44,596 bases of DNA, from contig MWFC01000015.1 of assembly GCA_002071415.1 (NCBI GenBank), positions 1 through 44,596 on the forward strand, written 5' to 3'. This stretch comes from Bacteroidetes bacterium ADurb.Bin012 (GTDB lineage: Bacteria; Bacteroidota; Bacteroidia; Bacteroidales; TTA-H9). Shown in pieces: positions 34,771 through 43,987 of the stretch (the stretch's first letter is position 1; the number at the start of each line of letters is the position of its first letter). The notes below the pieces were generated by a model. It searched no databases and was not told the DNA's origin. It worked only from the letters and a program-made list of their open reading frames with translations. A program made the position numbers and the translations under genes.

Positions 34771-35319
34771 ATGATGAGTTTTTTGGATCTTGTAAAGGCG
34801 AGACATAGCACTCGGAATTTCGAGAATCGCCCTGTGGAACGTGAAAAGCTCGAATGTTGCCTCGAAGCTGCAAGGCTCGCTCCTTCGGCAAGTAATTCGC
34901 AGCCCTGGACCTTTATTGTTGTGGATGATCCTGGTTTGAAGGAAGAGATTGCAAGAGAAACTTATAGCCCTCTGGTATCATTCAATAAATTCGTCTTGAA
35001 GGCGGGAGCTATTGTGGTGATTGTAATCGAAAAGCCGAAAATGATAACTCAGATAGGTGAATCTATTAAAAAGAAAGAATTTCCGCTGATCGATATAGGA
35101 ATTGCAGCCGAACATTTTTGCTTGCAAGCACAGGAAGAAGGATTAGGAACTTGCATTTTAGGATGGTTCAACGAAGCTCCCATAAGAAGTCTTTTACGCA
35201 TACCTCAATCGAAAACCATTGGACTTCTTGTAGCTGTGGGTTACCCAGGGAATGAAACTCTTAAAGAAAAGAAGAGAAAGCCTATGGAGGAGTTCAGAAA
35301 ATACAATTCGTACCACTAA
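34771..35319 (+). CDS. Nitroreductase family flavoprotein
   Basis: A 182-residue FMN-dependent oxidoreductase family member. The N-terminal FMN-binding segment is RHSTRNFENRPVE, followed by EAARLAPSASNSQPWTFIVV; DIGIAAEHFCLQAQEEGLGTCILGWF and AVGYPG are the other family blocks. Such proteins reduce nitro or quinone compounds or act in flavin chemistry; the real substrate is unknown. The length is in the short range for the family. A second ATG follows at 34774. It is convergent with ribF, 3 bases apart. Confidence 0.88.
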   Translation: MMSFLDLVKARHSTRNFENRPVEREKLECCLEAARLAPSASNSQPWTFIVVDDPGLKEEIARETYSPLVSFNKFVLKAGAIVVIVIEKPKMITQIGESIKKKEFPLIDIGIAAEHFCLQAQEEGLGTCILGWFNEAPIRSLLRIPQSKTIGLLVAVGYPGNETLKEKKRKPMEEFRKYNSYH

Positions 35320-35322
35320 ATT

Positions 35323-36273
35323 CTAAAGATCAACGCCATATCCAACCTCTTGCAGTATTTTTCGGGCCAGTATTCTATCTTCCTGCAATTGATCTTTGAG
35401 TTGATCAAGAGAATCGAACCTGATTTCATCCCTTAGCCTGTCAATGAAACTAATATTGATCATTTCATCATAGATTTCTTCATTGAAATCAAAAATATGG
35501 ACTTCGATGGCAAAGGAGTGGTGGGCAATGGTAGGTCGAATTCCGATATTGCTCATACCTCCATAAATTTTACCTTTATATTCGACTCGCGAAACATAAA
35601 CTCCATTGGCCGCAATCAGAGCCAAGCTATCGTCGGCCAAAATATTGGCCGTAGGAAAACCGAGCCGATGGCCCAGGCGATTTCCACGAATCACTTTTCC
35701 TGAAATGGAATATTCATATCCCAAGAGTAAATTAGCCAGCCGAATATTCCCGGCGTGGAGAGCGTTTCGTATTCGTGTAGAGCTCACTACCTGGCCTTCT
35801 ATAAATAAAGGAGGAACTTCTTCGATATTCAAACCCAGTTCGTGGGCAAAAGCCTGAAGTTTCGAACGATCGCCTTGCCGGTCATGCCCGAAACGGTGAT
35901 CATAACCAACTACGAGATAGGATGTGTGAATCTGGTTTATAATATATTCGCGTATAAAAACCTCCCAAGGAGTCATCGAAAATTCCACGCTAAAGGGAAG
36001 AATAATCAAATGATCTATACCCAAGTCGGATAAAAGCTGGTATTTCCGATAAGTGGAATTGATCAATTTTACCGGGGTTCCATATTGGGCCAATACAAGC
36101 CTCGGATGAGGCTCGAAGGTAATTACTATAGTTTCACCCTGTATTTGCCGGGCAATTTCTTTCAAACGATCGATGATCCGACGGTGGCCAAGATGAACTC
36201 CATCAAAAGTACCCACAGTAACTACCGGTTTATTGAAAGCGGGTAAATGATCAGAATACCTATATATTTCCAA
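35323..36273 (-). CDS. ribF: Bifunctional riboflavin kinase / FAD synthetase
   Basis: A 316-residue cytosolic enzyme. The N-terminal FAD synthetase half has TVGTFDGVHLGHRRII and VVGYDHRFGHDRQGD; the C-terminal flavokinase half begins about 185 with KVIRGNRLGHRLGFPTANI and includes NGVYVSRV. Together they turn riboflavin into FMN and FAD. The only plausible start is a TTG at 36273 (MEIYRYSDHLPAF), 3 bases after the asd stop, implying translation coupled to asd. Confidence 0.93.
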   Translation of the reverse strand: MEIYRYSDHLPAFNKPVVTVGTFDGVHLGHRRIIDRLKEIARQIQGETIVITFEPHPRLVLAQYGTPVKLINSTYRKYQLLSDLGIDHLIILPFSVEFSMTPWEVFIREYIINQIHTSYLVVGYDHRFGHDRQGDRSKLQAFAHELGLNIEEVPPLFIEGQVVSSTRIRNALHAGNIRLANLLLGYEYSISGKVIRGNRLGHRLGFPTANILADDSLALIAANGVYVSRVEYKGKIYGGMSNIGIRPTIAHHSFAIEVHIFDFNEEIYDEMINISFIDRLRDEIRFDSLDQLKDQLQEDRILARKILQEVGYGVDL

Positions 36274-36276
36274 TTC

Positions 36277-37275
36277 TTATTGAATATATTTTCGATTGAC
36301 AATGTATTCGGCTATCTGAACTGCATTAGTGGCGGCTCCTTTCAATAAGTTATCGGCTACAATCCATAGATTGAGTGCTTTTCGACAAGATTCATCATGG
36401 CGTATGCGCCCTACAAAAACTTCATCTTTTCCTTCAGCGGTCAATGGCATGGGATAAATGTCTTCAGAAGGACTATCTTGAACCACAACGCCTGGCGTAT
36501 TTCTCAAAATCTCGAGAGCATCATCAATATCGTAATCCTCAACAAATTCGACATTCACGGCTTCGCTGTGCCCTCCCTTTACAGGCACCCTCACCACCGT
36601 AGCCGTAACCTGTAGCTGGTTATCGTGTAAGATTTTTCGGGTTTCGTTCACCAGTTTCATTTCCTCGGTAGTATATCCATTGGGCAGAAAATTACCTCCG
36701 TGTGGAAAAAGATTGAGATCGATGGTATGAGGATAAGCAGGTTCGGAAACAATCATCCCGGTACGTTCATTCATCAACTGGTTCAAAGCCCTAACACCAG
36801 TGCCCGTAACAGACTGATAGGTAGCTACCACAATCCTGCGAATACACCACGCTTTATGAAGCCCTGATAAGACCAAAACCATTTGTATGGTCGAGCAATT
36901 GGGATTTGCTATCAAGCGGGTTTTGGAGGTAATGTTTTCGGAATTGATTTCGGGTACAACCAATGGAACGTCATCATGCATCCGCCAATAACTGCTGTTA
37001 TCAATCACAAATGCACCCTGCCTGACAAATTCTCTGGCATACTTCTCCGATACCCAGTTTCCAGCCGAAAACAAGGCAATATGCGGTTTTTGTTCTAAAA
37101 CATTTTCTATGCTGCTAACTTTCAAAGTTTTCCCCTGCAGAAAAAATTCTTTCCCGTACGACTTTTCACTCGCGGCTAAAAATACCTCAGCATCACGAGA
37201 AATAAATGAAGACCCGAGTTTTTCAACCATTTTCCGGCCTACAAGCCCGGTAGCTCCTATAATTGCTATCTTCAT
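36277..37275 (-). CDS. asd: Aspartate-semialdehyde dehydrogenase
   Basis: A 332-residue NADP-dependent enzyme converting aspartyl phosphate to aspartate semialdehyde on the way to lysine, diaminopimelate, threonine and methionine. The nucleotide-binding IGATGLVGRKM starts at residue 6, the nucleophile Cys127 is in ANPNCSTIQM and the catalytic His236 in VKGGHSEAVNVEF. It forms a two-gene unit with ribF and is divergent from the lamin-tail surface protein. Confidence 0.95.
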   Translation of the reverse strand: MKIAIIGATGLVGRKMVEKLGSSFISRDAEVFLAASEKSYGKEFFLQGKTLKVSSIENVLEQKPHIALFSAGNWVSEKYAREFVRQGAFVIDNSSYWRMHDDVPLVVPEINSENITSKTRLIANPNCSTIQMVLVLSGLHKAWCIRRIVVATYQSVTGTGVRALNQLMNERTGMIVSEPAYPHTIDLNLFPHGGNFLPNGYTTEEMKLVNETRKILHDNQLQVTATVVRVPVKGGHSEAVNVEFVEDYDIDDALEILRNTPGVVVQDSPSEDIYPMPLTAEGKDEVFVGRIRHDESCRKALNLWIVADNLLKGAATNAVQIAEYIVNRKYIQ

Positions 37276-37419
37276 GAGTTGGTTCTGTCTATTGAAAATA
37301 TATTCCTTCCGAAGAGAGATTATTATTTATTTTGTGAAAGCCAAATGATACAAATGGGCAAAATTACTATATTTACCGATGTAAAGAGAACCCAAGATTT
37401 ATCAAACTTTTCTCAAGCA

Positions 37420-40400
37420 ATGAAAATAATAAACAGGGCGCATAAGAAAGTAAGCATGCTAAGAAAACTCATGCTGGTAACGTTTTGTCTTGGATCCATC
37501 CAAATATTGGAAGCACAATTTACCGATGATTTCTCCGACGGGGACTTTTCAGTAAATCCATCATGGACAGGAACTTCTAATTCTTTTATTGTAAATTCCG
37601 CCAAACAGTTGCAGCTGAATGCACCTGTGGAAGGTATTGCCTGGCTCTCGACTGCTTCTTCGAGCGTAGAAGCTACCGAATGGAGATTTTGGATCAAACT
37701 GGCATTTAGTCCTTCTGCAAATAACTTCGCCAGAGTTTATCTGATTTCCGATGAGGAAGACCTTACTGGACCCTTGAATGGTTATTATTTGCAGTTTGGA
37801 GAAACAGGTTCGAATGATGCTATCGAACTCTTCAAACAACAAGGCACAAATACTACCTCCATTTGTAGGGGAACCAATGGTAGCATAGCATCGGCCTTTG
37901 CTATCCGCATAAAAGTAGTTCACAAGCCCGATGGTGAATGGTTAATATATTCTGACCCCGCAGGAAATGAAAACTTTCAGTTACAGGCTATTGGCTCAGA
38001 TGTTAGTATCACTGCAGGAAACAGGTTTGGAATATTCTCAAAATTTACCTCGAGCAATATCACCAAAATGTATTTCGACGATTTTTATACTGGACCAATC
38101 ATCATAGATACCATTCCTCCTGTTTTGCAGTTGTTAACAATCACTTCCGACAGCAGCCTTCTGCTCAAGTTTTCTGAACCCTTAGAACCATCATCGGCTC
38201 AAAACACGACGAATTATTTGCTTTCTCCCGGCGATATTCATCCGTTCCAGGCAAATTTTCTACCTAACGATGCGAGTTCAGTTCAACTTATATTTTCACA
38301 TATTTTTCAGTCAGGCGTGAATTATACTCTATCTATCAATAATTTAACAGATTTGTCGGGAAACAATACGGGCATGATTCAACACCATTTTTGCTTGTAT
38401 TCGGTAAAGCCTTACGACATCGTCATCAACGAAATTATGGCAGACCCCGAACCTTCGGTAGGAATGCCTCTGTGGGAATACATCGAATTATTCAATACCA
38501 CTTCGGTTGAAATCTCTCTTAAAGATTGGAAATTAAAAATTGGTAATACCTTGAAAATACTTCCCGAGGTTAGTATGGGCCCTCAATCTTATTTGATATT
38601 GTGCCGGCCAGAGGCTCAAACTGAACTATCGGCCTATGGTATCACCGCACCCATTACTTCATTTTTACTCAATAATACGGGGCAAGACCTGCAGCTTTTA
38701 GACAAAAGCAATGTTTTGGTATCGAAAGTAAGTTATACCGACAAATGGTATCGCGATGTCACCAAAAGCAATGGCGGATGGTCGCTCGAACAGATCGATC
38801 CTTTATCCCCGTGTCTGGGAAGTAAAAACTGGATAGCATCAATAAATATTTCAGGAGGAACACCAGGCGGGATCAATTCGGTTTATTCCACCAACCAGTT
38901 ATTCCCTTTGCCCGAAATGGTTATACCTATCCCTCCCCATCAGCTTAATGTGGTTTTCAACCAGAGCATGGACAGTCTTTCTTTGACGAATCTTGCAAAC
39001 TATTCCCTTTTGCCCAAATTCGGAAATCCTTCCAGTATAGAATTGGTAGACTCCGACTTTACCACGTTAATCCTCTACTACAGTGAAAGTTTCGATTTAT
39101 CAGGCTCTTACCGTCTCGTTTTTTCCACCCAATTGTTCAATTGCATAGGCCAGGCCATACCGGAAAATATCTATTGGGATTTTAATATCCCTTCTCCAAG
39201 TAAGATTTTCGATGTATTGATTACCGAAGTTATGGCTGACCCCGATCCACCCATTCATCTGCCCAATGCAGAATATGTCGAAATCTACAATTGCTGTGAT
39301 TATACGGTCGACCTTTCGGGTTGGAGCTTTAGTATAGAGAATACCGATCATGTTTTCGATCGATATTATTTAAAAGCCAACGAATATCTCATACTCGCCC
39401 ACGAAAAATATGCTTCTGATTTCGCAACTTATGGAAATTTCTATGGGTTTAGTAGCTTTTCGCTACCTAACACCGGGCAATCGTTGGTTTTGAAGAATGG
39501 AAAGGGAGAAGCCATTCACTGGGTCGACTATGACCAGAATATGTATGGTAAATCACCTAAAAAAGATGGAGGGTGGTCGCTCGAAATGATAGATACCGAA
39601 AACCCCTGTACTATTGAGAGCAATTGGATTCCTTCCATTGACCCACATGGAGGAACTCCCGGACGAAAAAATTCGGTTTCGGCTTCATTGCCCGATACGA
39701 TTTCTCCTCGTTTTTCACGAATCTATCCTCTCAGTCCGAAAAAAATATGGCTCTATTTTTCAGAACCGGTAAAACAATTCGAAGCCACTAATCCAGAGAA
39801 TTATGTCTTGAGTGATGGACTTACTTTCTTGAAAATTCAAGCCATAGATCACAGGAATAAGGTTTTCGAAGCCGAACTTTCGAGCGAGCTTAAACCCGCA
39901 ATTATTTATACGGTTTCTGCTAAGAATGGCATTACCGATTGTGCTGGCAATTGCCTTTCAAATAATAAGGAAATAATATTTGGTCTACCCCTGCGACCAG
40001 CCAGAGGGAAGCTTGTCATCAACGAAATTTTGACAAACCCATTAGAGGGTGGAAGCGATTATCTCGAAGTATATAATTCCTCCGATACTTTGAGTGATCT
40101 TGGAGAACTAGCCTTAAGTTATATTTCTTCATCAGGAAGCTCAACCACCATATTTCTTCCACCTTTTCTTTTGTTGCCTTCCGAATATTACTGTCTTACA
40201 CGCAATCCTCTATCAGTAATCAATCAATATCCTCTCCATCAAAAAGATAACTTCGTACAGGTGAAAAATTTTCAAGATCTGTCAAGCTCGGGTGGTACGC
40301 TGATTTTATATTTAAAGGAAGATAGTACAAAGGTGATCGATCGATTTTCGTATTCATCGAGCATGCATCTCCCAATTCTTAAAAACTTCGATGGAGTATC

Positions 40401-40842
40401 CTTGGAACGCATCAATCCCTTACGGCCGACTGACGACCCAACCAACTGGACTTCAGCTTCAGAGGCCTCGGGATTTGGAACACCTGCTCATGAAAACTCG
40501 CAATATTCATCTTTACCTGTTGCTAAAGGCAGCTTGACCATAGAACCCGAAATATTCTCACCAGACGGCGATGGAATTGACGATATAGTGAATATTACCA
40601 TTCAACCTCCTGCTGAAGGTTATATTACGAATGTGACACTTTTCGATTCCAGAGGCAGATTAGTAAAACATCTAGTAAAAAACCTGATTGTAGGCAACAA
40701 ATGTACAATTTCATGGAACGGCATGCGCTACGATAATTCGAGAGCACCTGTGGGATTTTATATCATTTATTGCGAGTTGTTCGATACTAATGGAAGTACC
40801 GAAAAACACAAGGCAACTGTGGTGGTAGGAGCTAAACTCTGA
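37420..40842 (+). CDS. Lamin-tail-domain surface protein with Ig-like repeats and a gliding/FlgD-type C-terminus
   Basis: About 1140 residues, exported (signal around MLRKLMLVTFCLGSIQ; start at 37420 or 37456, the open frame further upstream being unlikely). About 35-220 is a beta-rich jelly-roll-like domain. Three units then alternate an Ig-like (SbsA/Big_5-type) domain with a lamin tail domain: LTDs at about 330-490 (IVINEIMADPEPS), 595-753 (VLITEVMADPDPP) and 860-1027 (LVINEILTNPLEG), each ending in a WSLE..P..W...GTPG-like block. The last 100 residues (FSPDGDGIDDIVNI...APVGFYIIYCELFD) resemble FlgD-Ig/T9SS-associated C-termini. It is probably a cell-surface protein; no catalytic motif is visible, and adhesion or nuclease partnership is speculative. 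Confidence 0.85.
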   Translation: MKIINRAHKKVSMLRKLMLVTFCLGSIQILEAQFTDDFSDGDFSVNPSWTGTSNSFIVNSAKQLQLNAPVEGIAWLSTASSSVEATEWRFWIKLAFSPSANNFARVYLISDEEDLTGPLNGYYLQFGETGSNDAIELFKQQGTNTTSICRGTNGSIASAFAIRIKVVHKPDGEWLIYSDPAGNENFQLQAIGSDVSITAGNRFGIFSKFTSSNITKMYFDDFYTGPIIIDTIPPVLQLLTITSDSSLLLKFSEPLEPSSAQNTTNYLLSPGDIHPFQANFLPNDASSVQLIFSHIFQSGVNYTLSINNLTDLSGNNTGMIQHHFCLYSVKPYDIVINEIMADPEPSVGMPLWEYIELFNTTSVEISLKDWKLKIGNTLKILPEVSMGPQSYLILCRPEAQTELSAYGITAPITSFLLNNTGQDLQLLDKSNVLVSKVSYTDKWYRDVTKSNGGWSLEQIDPLSPCLGSKNWIASINISGGTPGGINSVYSTNQLFPLPEMVIPIPPHQLNVVFNQSMDSLSLTNLANYSLLPKFGNPSSIELVDSDFTTLILYYSESFDLSGSYRLVFSTQLFNCIGQAIPENIYWDFNIPSPSKIFDVLITEVMADPDPPIHLPNAEYVEIYNCCDYTVDLSGWSFSIENTDHVFDRYYLKANEYLILAHEKYASDFATYGNFYGFSSFSLPNTGQSLVLKNGKGEAIHWVDYDQNMYGKSPKKDGGWSLEMIDTENPCTIESNWIPSIDPHGGTPGRKNSVSASLPDTISPRFSRIYPLSPKKIWLYFSEPVKQFEATNPENYVLSDGLTFLKIQAIDHRNKVFEAELSSELKPAIIYTVSAKNGITDCAGNCLSNNKEIIFGLPLRPARGKLVINEILTNPLEGGSDYLEVYNSSDTLSDLGELALSYISSSGSSTTIFLPPFLLLPSEYYCLTRNPLSVINQYPLHQKDNFVQVKNFQDLSSSGGTLILYLKEDSTKVIDRFSYSSSMHLPILKNFDGVSLERINPLRPTDDPTNWTSASEASGFGTPAHENSQYSSLPVAKGSLTIEPEIFSPDGDGIDDIVNITIQPPAEGYITNVTLFDSRGRLVKHLVKNLIVGNKCTISWNGMRYDNSRAPVGFYIIYCELFDTNGSTEKHKATVVVGAKL

Positions 40843-40994
40843 GAAGCTTTATCCAAATCTTACTTCTTACATAAAAATGAAATTTATACATTCGAAGACC
40901 AAGGTTAATTTTTATCAGAAATTGTCTGATATTTATAATAAAATGTCCTGCCATGATAAGAATATTTTTTGAAAAACATACTCATGCTTAAATT

Positions 40995-41299
40995 CAGAAC
41001 TCTTGATCCCGTAATTGCCTATCGATATTTTACAAAAGTATTATCTTAGAAACGCTAACAAAAATTATTTCAAATCGTTAGTTCACTTTGCGCTTATGCA
41101 TACAATTCTTTTCCCGCTAACAGGCTAAGAACCTTTTAGATTTTAACGTCGGGAAAAGAAATTCAAAAAAGAATTAGCGCTTGCAGATGATGGGAGTCAA
41201 CCTCAAGAGGATGAAAAGAGGGATTATTTAGAGCAGGTAATCCTTTAACGCCATCTTCAAAACCACGACAACCTGAATAAAACTGAATCAGGATTTTTG
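40995..41299 (+). mobile_element. MITE-like miniature relative of the IS (copy C)
   Basis: The left end CAGAACTCTTGAT (40995-41007) differs by one base from copy B, and about 50 bases in from the end are alike (through TATTTTACAAAAGTA). The right end ATCAGGATTTTTG (41287-41299) matches 11 of 13, and the preceding 35 bases (CTTCAAAACCACGACAACCTGA) match the transposase 3' end. The middle 200 bases are not related to the IS; a small frame at 41150-41248 (ELALADDGSQPQEDEKRDY) is of unknown origin. It is a 305-bp non-autonomous or decayed element. Confidence 0.65.
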
Positions 41300-41448
41300 A
41301 AACTGACTTGGTGGTTTACTGTGGTTTGTCCAACGAACCATTTGGTGTCGGGCAAGTCGACATTTAAAAAAATATATTTAGATGCGCTTGTTCGAAGAGA
41401 GGCAGAGTAATAGAAAAACATAAGAATTATCGAAAATTCCGACTTCAT
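41257..41448 (-). pseudogene. 5' fragment of a gene coupled to the flippase gene, cut off by IS copy C
   Basis: The flippase stop TGA overlaps an ATG at 41448 (ATGA). The new frame encodes a signal-like start (MKSEFSIILMFFYYSASL), then YIFLNVDLPDTKWFVGQTTVNHQVSF, which looks like a genuine exported beta-rich protein. After about 49 codons it runs into copy C and stops at 41257. The remainder is not found beyond the element. The WFVGQTTVN.QV pattern faintly recalls the N-terminus of BatD-like proteins, but this is only a suggestion. Confidence 0.5.
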
Positions 41449-42929
41449 CTTCTTTTCGGTACAGCCAAAATCAAAGCCTGGCGCAGTTCGGGTTCCTTTC
41501 TCAAAACAATAATGAAAAACAATACGAATAGTATCCCTTTTATTACCAGATCGAGTCCGAGCCAAGGAAGATGAATTTTTGAACCTATCAGAAAAAGGGC
41601 AATGGAAAGAGTTAGATACAGGAAGAATTTATCGAGACGATACGGGATGGGGTAATGTTTTTGGCCATAAATAAACGACAAAAGCATCATCAAAAGATAA
41701 CAGCTGAAGTTTGCCCAGGCGCTGCCCATAAATCCAATTCTGGGTATAAGAAAAATGTTCAGCCCAATGGTTACTGCAGTTCCAATCAGGCTAAACAAAG
41801 CCCCATACATCGTTTTACCGGTAATTTTATACCAAACTGACAGATTATAGTAAATTCCCAGAAAGACATGCCCCATGAGTAAAAGGGGAACTATGGGCAG
41901 GCCTGCGTAATACATAGGCCCGACGAAATACTTAATGACATCTATAAACAGCATAATGCCTGCGAACATTCCAAAACAGACGATGATAAAGTAATTCATC
42001 ACCATAGCGTAAGTCTCGGGAGCATCCTTTTCCTTTGCCTGCTTGAAAAAGAAAGGCTCGGCCGCATAACGAAAGGCTTGAATAAAAATTACAATAAACA
42101 CACTGAATTTGAAACACATGCCATAAACACCAAGATCATGTATAGCAGTCTCGGGAGGAAGAAAATGCTTCAATAGTATCCGGTCGATAGTTTCGTTGAC
42201 AACCCCGGCCAGATTATAGACAAGGAGCGGAAAAGCATACAGAAACATTTCCTTCCAGAGCCCTAAGTCGATAGTTAAACTTGCCTTGCGGATAGCCGGC
42301 CAAAGCAGCAGCAATGTGGCAAAGCTCGCCACCATGTTCGAAATAAAAATCGCACTCACCTCGGGTTTCCCTCCTGTAAATATACCAAGCCAGCTCCATC
42401 CATACTTATTGTATAAATATGGTAACAACAGGATAAGAATGAGATTTAGGGCAATATTAATGAAAATATTCGCCAGTTTTATTCCAGCAAAAGTCCATGC
42501 CTTTTGCTGGGCTCGTAGCCAAGCAAACGGAATGGCACTCAATGCATCGAATCCAAGAATAAGTAAAAAATAAATGATGTATTCTGTTTTACCCTCGTAA
42601 CCAAGCCACGAAGCAATGGAATCGCGAAAAGTAAGGGTAAACAACAGGAACAGAATGGTTGTTATGACGATGGAATTGAATGCAGTACTATAAACCATCT
42701 TTGGTTTTGAATGGGTTTCGGAATAGCGAAAGAAAGCCGTTTCCATCCCATACGTAAGAATAACAGCCAAAATGGCCATGTAAGCATATAGTTCAACATA
42801 AACGGCCGATTCGTGGGGTAGAAATACTCTGGTATATAAGGGAACCAGAAGATAATTCAATATCCTTCCTAATATGCTACTAAGTCCATATACTGCAGTC
42901 TGCCCTGCCAATTGCTTTACTTTTCCCAT
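41445..42929 (-). CDS. Polysaccharide/oligosaccharide flippase (Wzx/MATE-like)
   Basis: A 494-residue integral membrane protein with about 14 hydrophobic segments from residue 9 on, no signal peptide, and the typical start GQTAVYGLSSILGRILNYLLVPLYTRVF. It belongs to the polysaccharide biosynthesis/MurJ-Wzx-type superfamily that flips lipid-linked sugars across the inner membrane. In the middle RYAAEPFFFKQAKEKDA, with acidic and basic residues inside a membrane-facing helix, is usual for the family. Substrate unknown. The reading frame is intact although its downstream partner is broken. Confidence 0.88.
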   Translation of the reverse strand: MGKVKQLAGQTAVYGLSSILGRILNYLLVPLYTRVFLPHESAVYVELYAYMAILAVILTYGMETAFFRYSETHSKPKMVYSTAFNSIVITTILFLLFTLTFRDSIASWLGYEGKTEYIIYFLLILGFDALSAIPFAWLRAQQKAWTFAGIKLANIFINIALNLILILLLPYLYNKYGWSWLGIFTGGKPEVSAIFISNMVASFATLLLLWPAIRKASLTIDLGLWKEMFLYAFPLLVYNLAGVVNETIDRILLKHFLPPETAIHDLGVYGMCFKFSVFIVIFIQAFRYAAEPFFFKQAKEKDAPETYAMVMNYFIIVCFGMFAGIMLFIDVIKYFVGPMYYAGLPIVPLLLMGHVFLGIYYNLSVWYKITGKTMYGALFSLIGTAVTIGLNIFLIPRIGFMGSAWANFSCYLLMMLLSFIYGQKHYPIPYRLDKFFLYLTLSIALFLIGSKIHLPWLGLDLVIKGILFVLFFIIVLRKEPELRQALILAVPKRR

Positions 42930-43105
42930 TTATCAGGCTGATATGAATAATCCTTCGATCTCGAATAATCCCAGAACGCAGATAGAAAAATGCAAAAATG
43001 GTATTCCATCTGAAATATCTATATTTTTCTGTGATCTGGCCAAGTTTCTCATCAAACTATATAGGTAATATAAATCTTTCATTTCGCGTTATGTTTTTCA
43101 TGCTA
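42930..43105. other. Spacer between the flippase and histidine-kinase relic
   Basis: No gene or RNA is seen in these 176 bases; they mark the change from intact genes to the decayed right end of the window. Confidence 0.4.
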
Positions 43106-43449
43106 TCACAAGGCCGAAATGTAAACCGCCAAGGTAGTGCCCTTATTTTTCTGGCTTTCGACCAAAATCTCAACTTGACGATAACCCACGAATTCTTCAG
43201 AAAAATCAAACCCAAACCCATTGGTTCTTCGCCATGAGTGCCGGCGGAAGATCGAGTGAAATCAATCCTTGACAAATTTTCCAAGTTTTCTTCGTATATC
43301 CCAATGCCAGAATCGGTAAGTGACGAAAGGATATTTTCCTTGTTTTTCCCGTCTTTTACGACGATTCCTCCTCCTGAATATGAAAAATCCCTAGCACTCG
43401 ATAAAAAATTATTCATTTCAGTGGGAATAGAAGGTTGATTGTATCCCAC
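43106..43449 (-). pseudogene. Relic of a histidine-kinase ATPase (HATPase_c) domain
   Basis: On the minus strand the frame shows NNFLSSARDFSYSGGGIVV (degraded N-box), then LTDSGIGIYEENLENLSRID and GTHGEEPMGLGLIFL (G1 and G2 boxes). A frameshift follows; in the next frame EEFVGYRQVEILVESQKNKGTTLAVYISAL and a stop at 43106 complete the C-terminal end. No dimerisation domain or sensor remains upstream. It is the C-terminal half of a two-component kinase, broken by a frameshift and by substitutions in the ATP site. Confidence 0.7.
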
Positions 43450-43627
43450 AAAAGTAAGGACAATTAAACTTTATTGCCTGGTTTTTTAAAAGAAGAAATG
43501 TTTTACAAACTTACATAAAAAAATAATTTTCATACGTCGCACAACAAAAATCAAGGCCATGATTGTTCTATAAGTAATCAACGTACTCAATAAGTAGTAC
43601 AATTGTTTAATTTAAAACTATTTATAT

Positions 43628-43981
43628 ATGAGAACAGTCAGTGGCCTTGACGGGCACAAAGATAGTGTATTTGTATGCTTTTTGGACGAACAAGACAAAA
43701 AAATTTTAGAAAAACATTACGGGACGCTCACTCCCGATTTAACGACCTTGCGTGATGCACTGATAGAACACGATTGTGGAAGCATTGCAATGGAGAGTAC
43801 CAGCATTTACTGGATGCCTGTATGGCATGTTCTTGAATCAGACTTTTCGTTAAAATTGGTCAATCCCTATTTCATCAAACAGTTACCCGGCCGCAAGAGC
43901 GACGTAAAGGATGCTCAGTGGATAGCTACAGTTTTACATAAAGGGCTTTTACGCGGCAGTCTGATCCCCTGCAAGGAGATA
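43628..43981 (+). pseudogene. Truncated IS110-family transposase (N-terminal DEDD domain only)
   Basis: The frame from ATG 43628 encodes about 118 residues of an IS110-type transposase: GLDGHKDSVFVCF with Asp8, MESTSIYWMPVW with Glu56, GRKSDVKDAQWIA with Asp92 and Asp95, and LRGSLIPCKEI. These are the four acidic residues of the DEDD (RuvC-like) domain. After residue 118 the frame runs into unrelated sequence and stops at 44068; the C-terminal Transposase_20 domain with the catalytic serine is absent. The junction is at 43982-43987, where a primase relic begins on the other strand. Confidence 0.85.
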
Positions 43982-43987
43982 AAAAAG

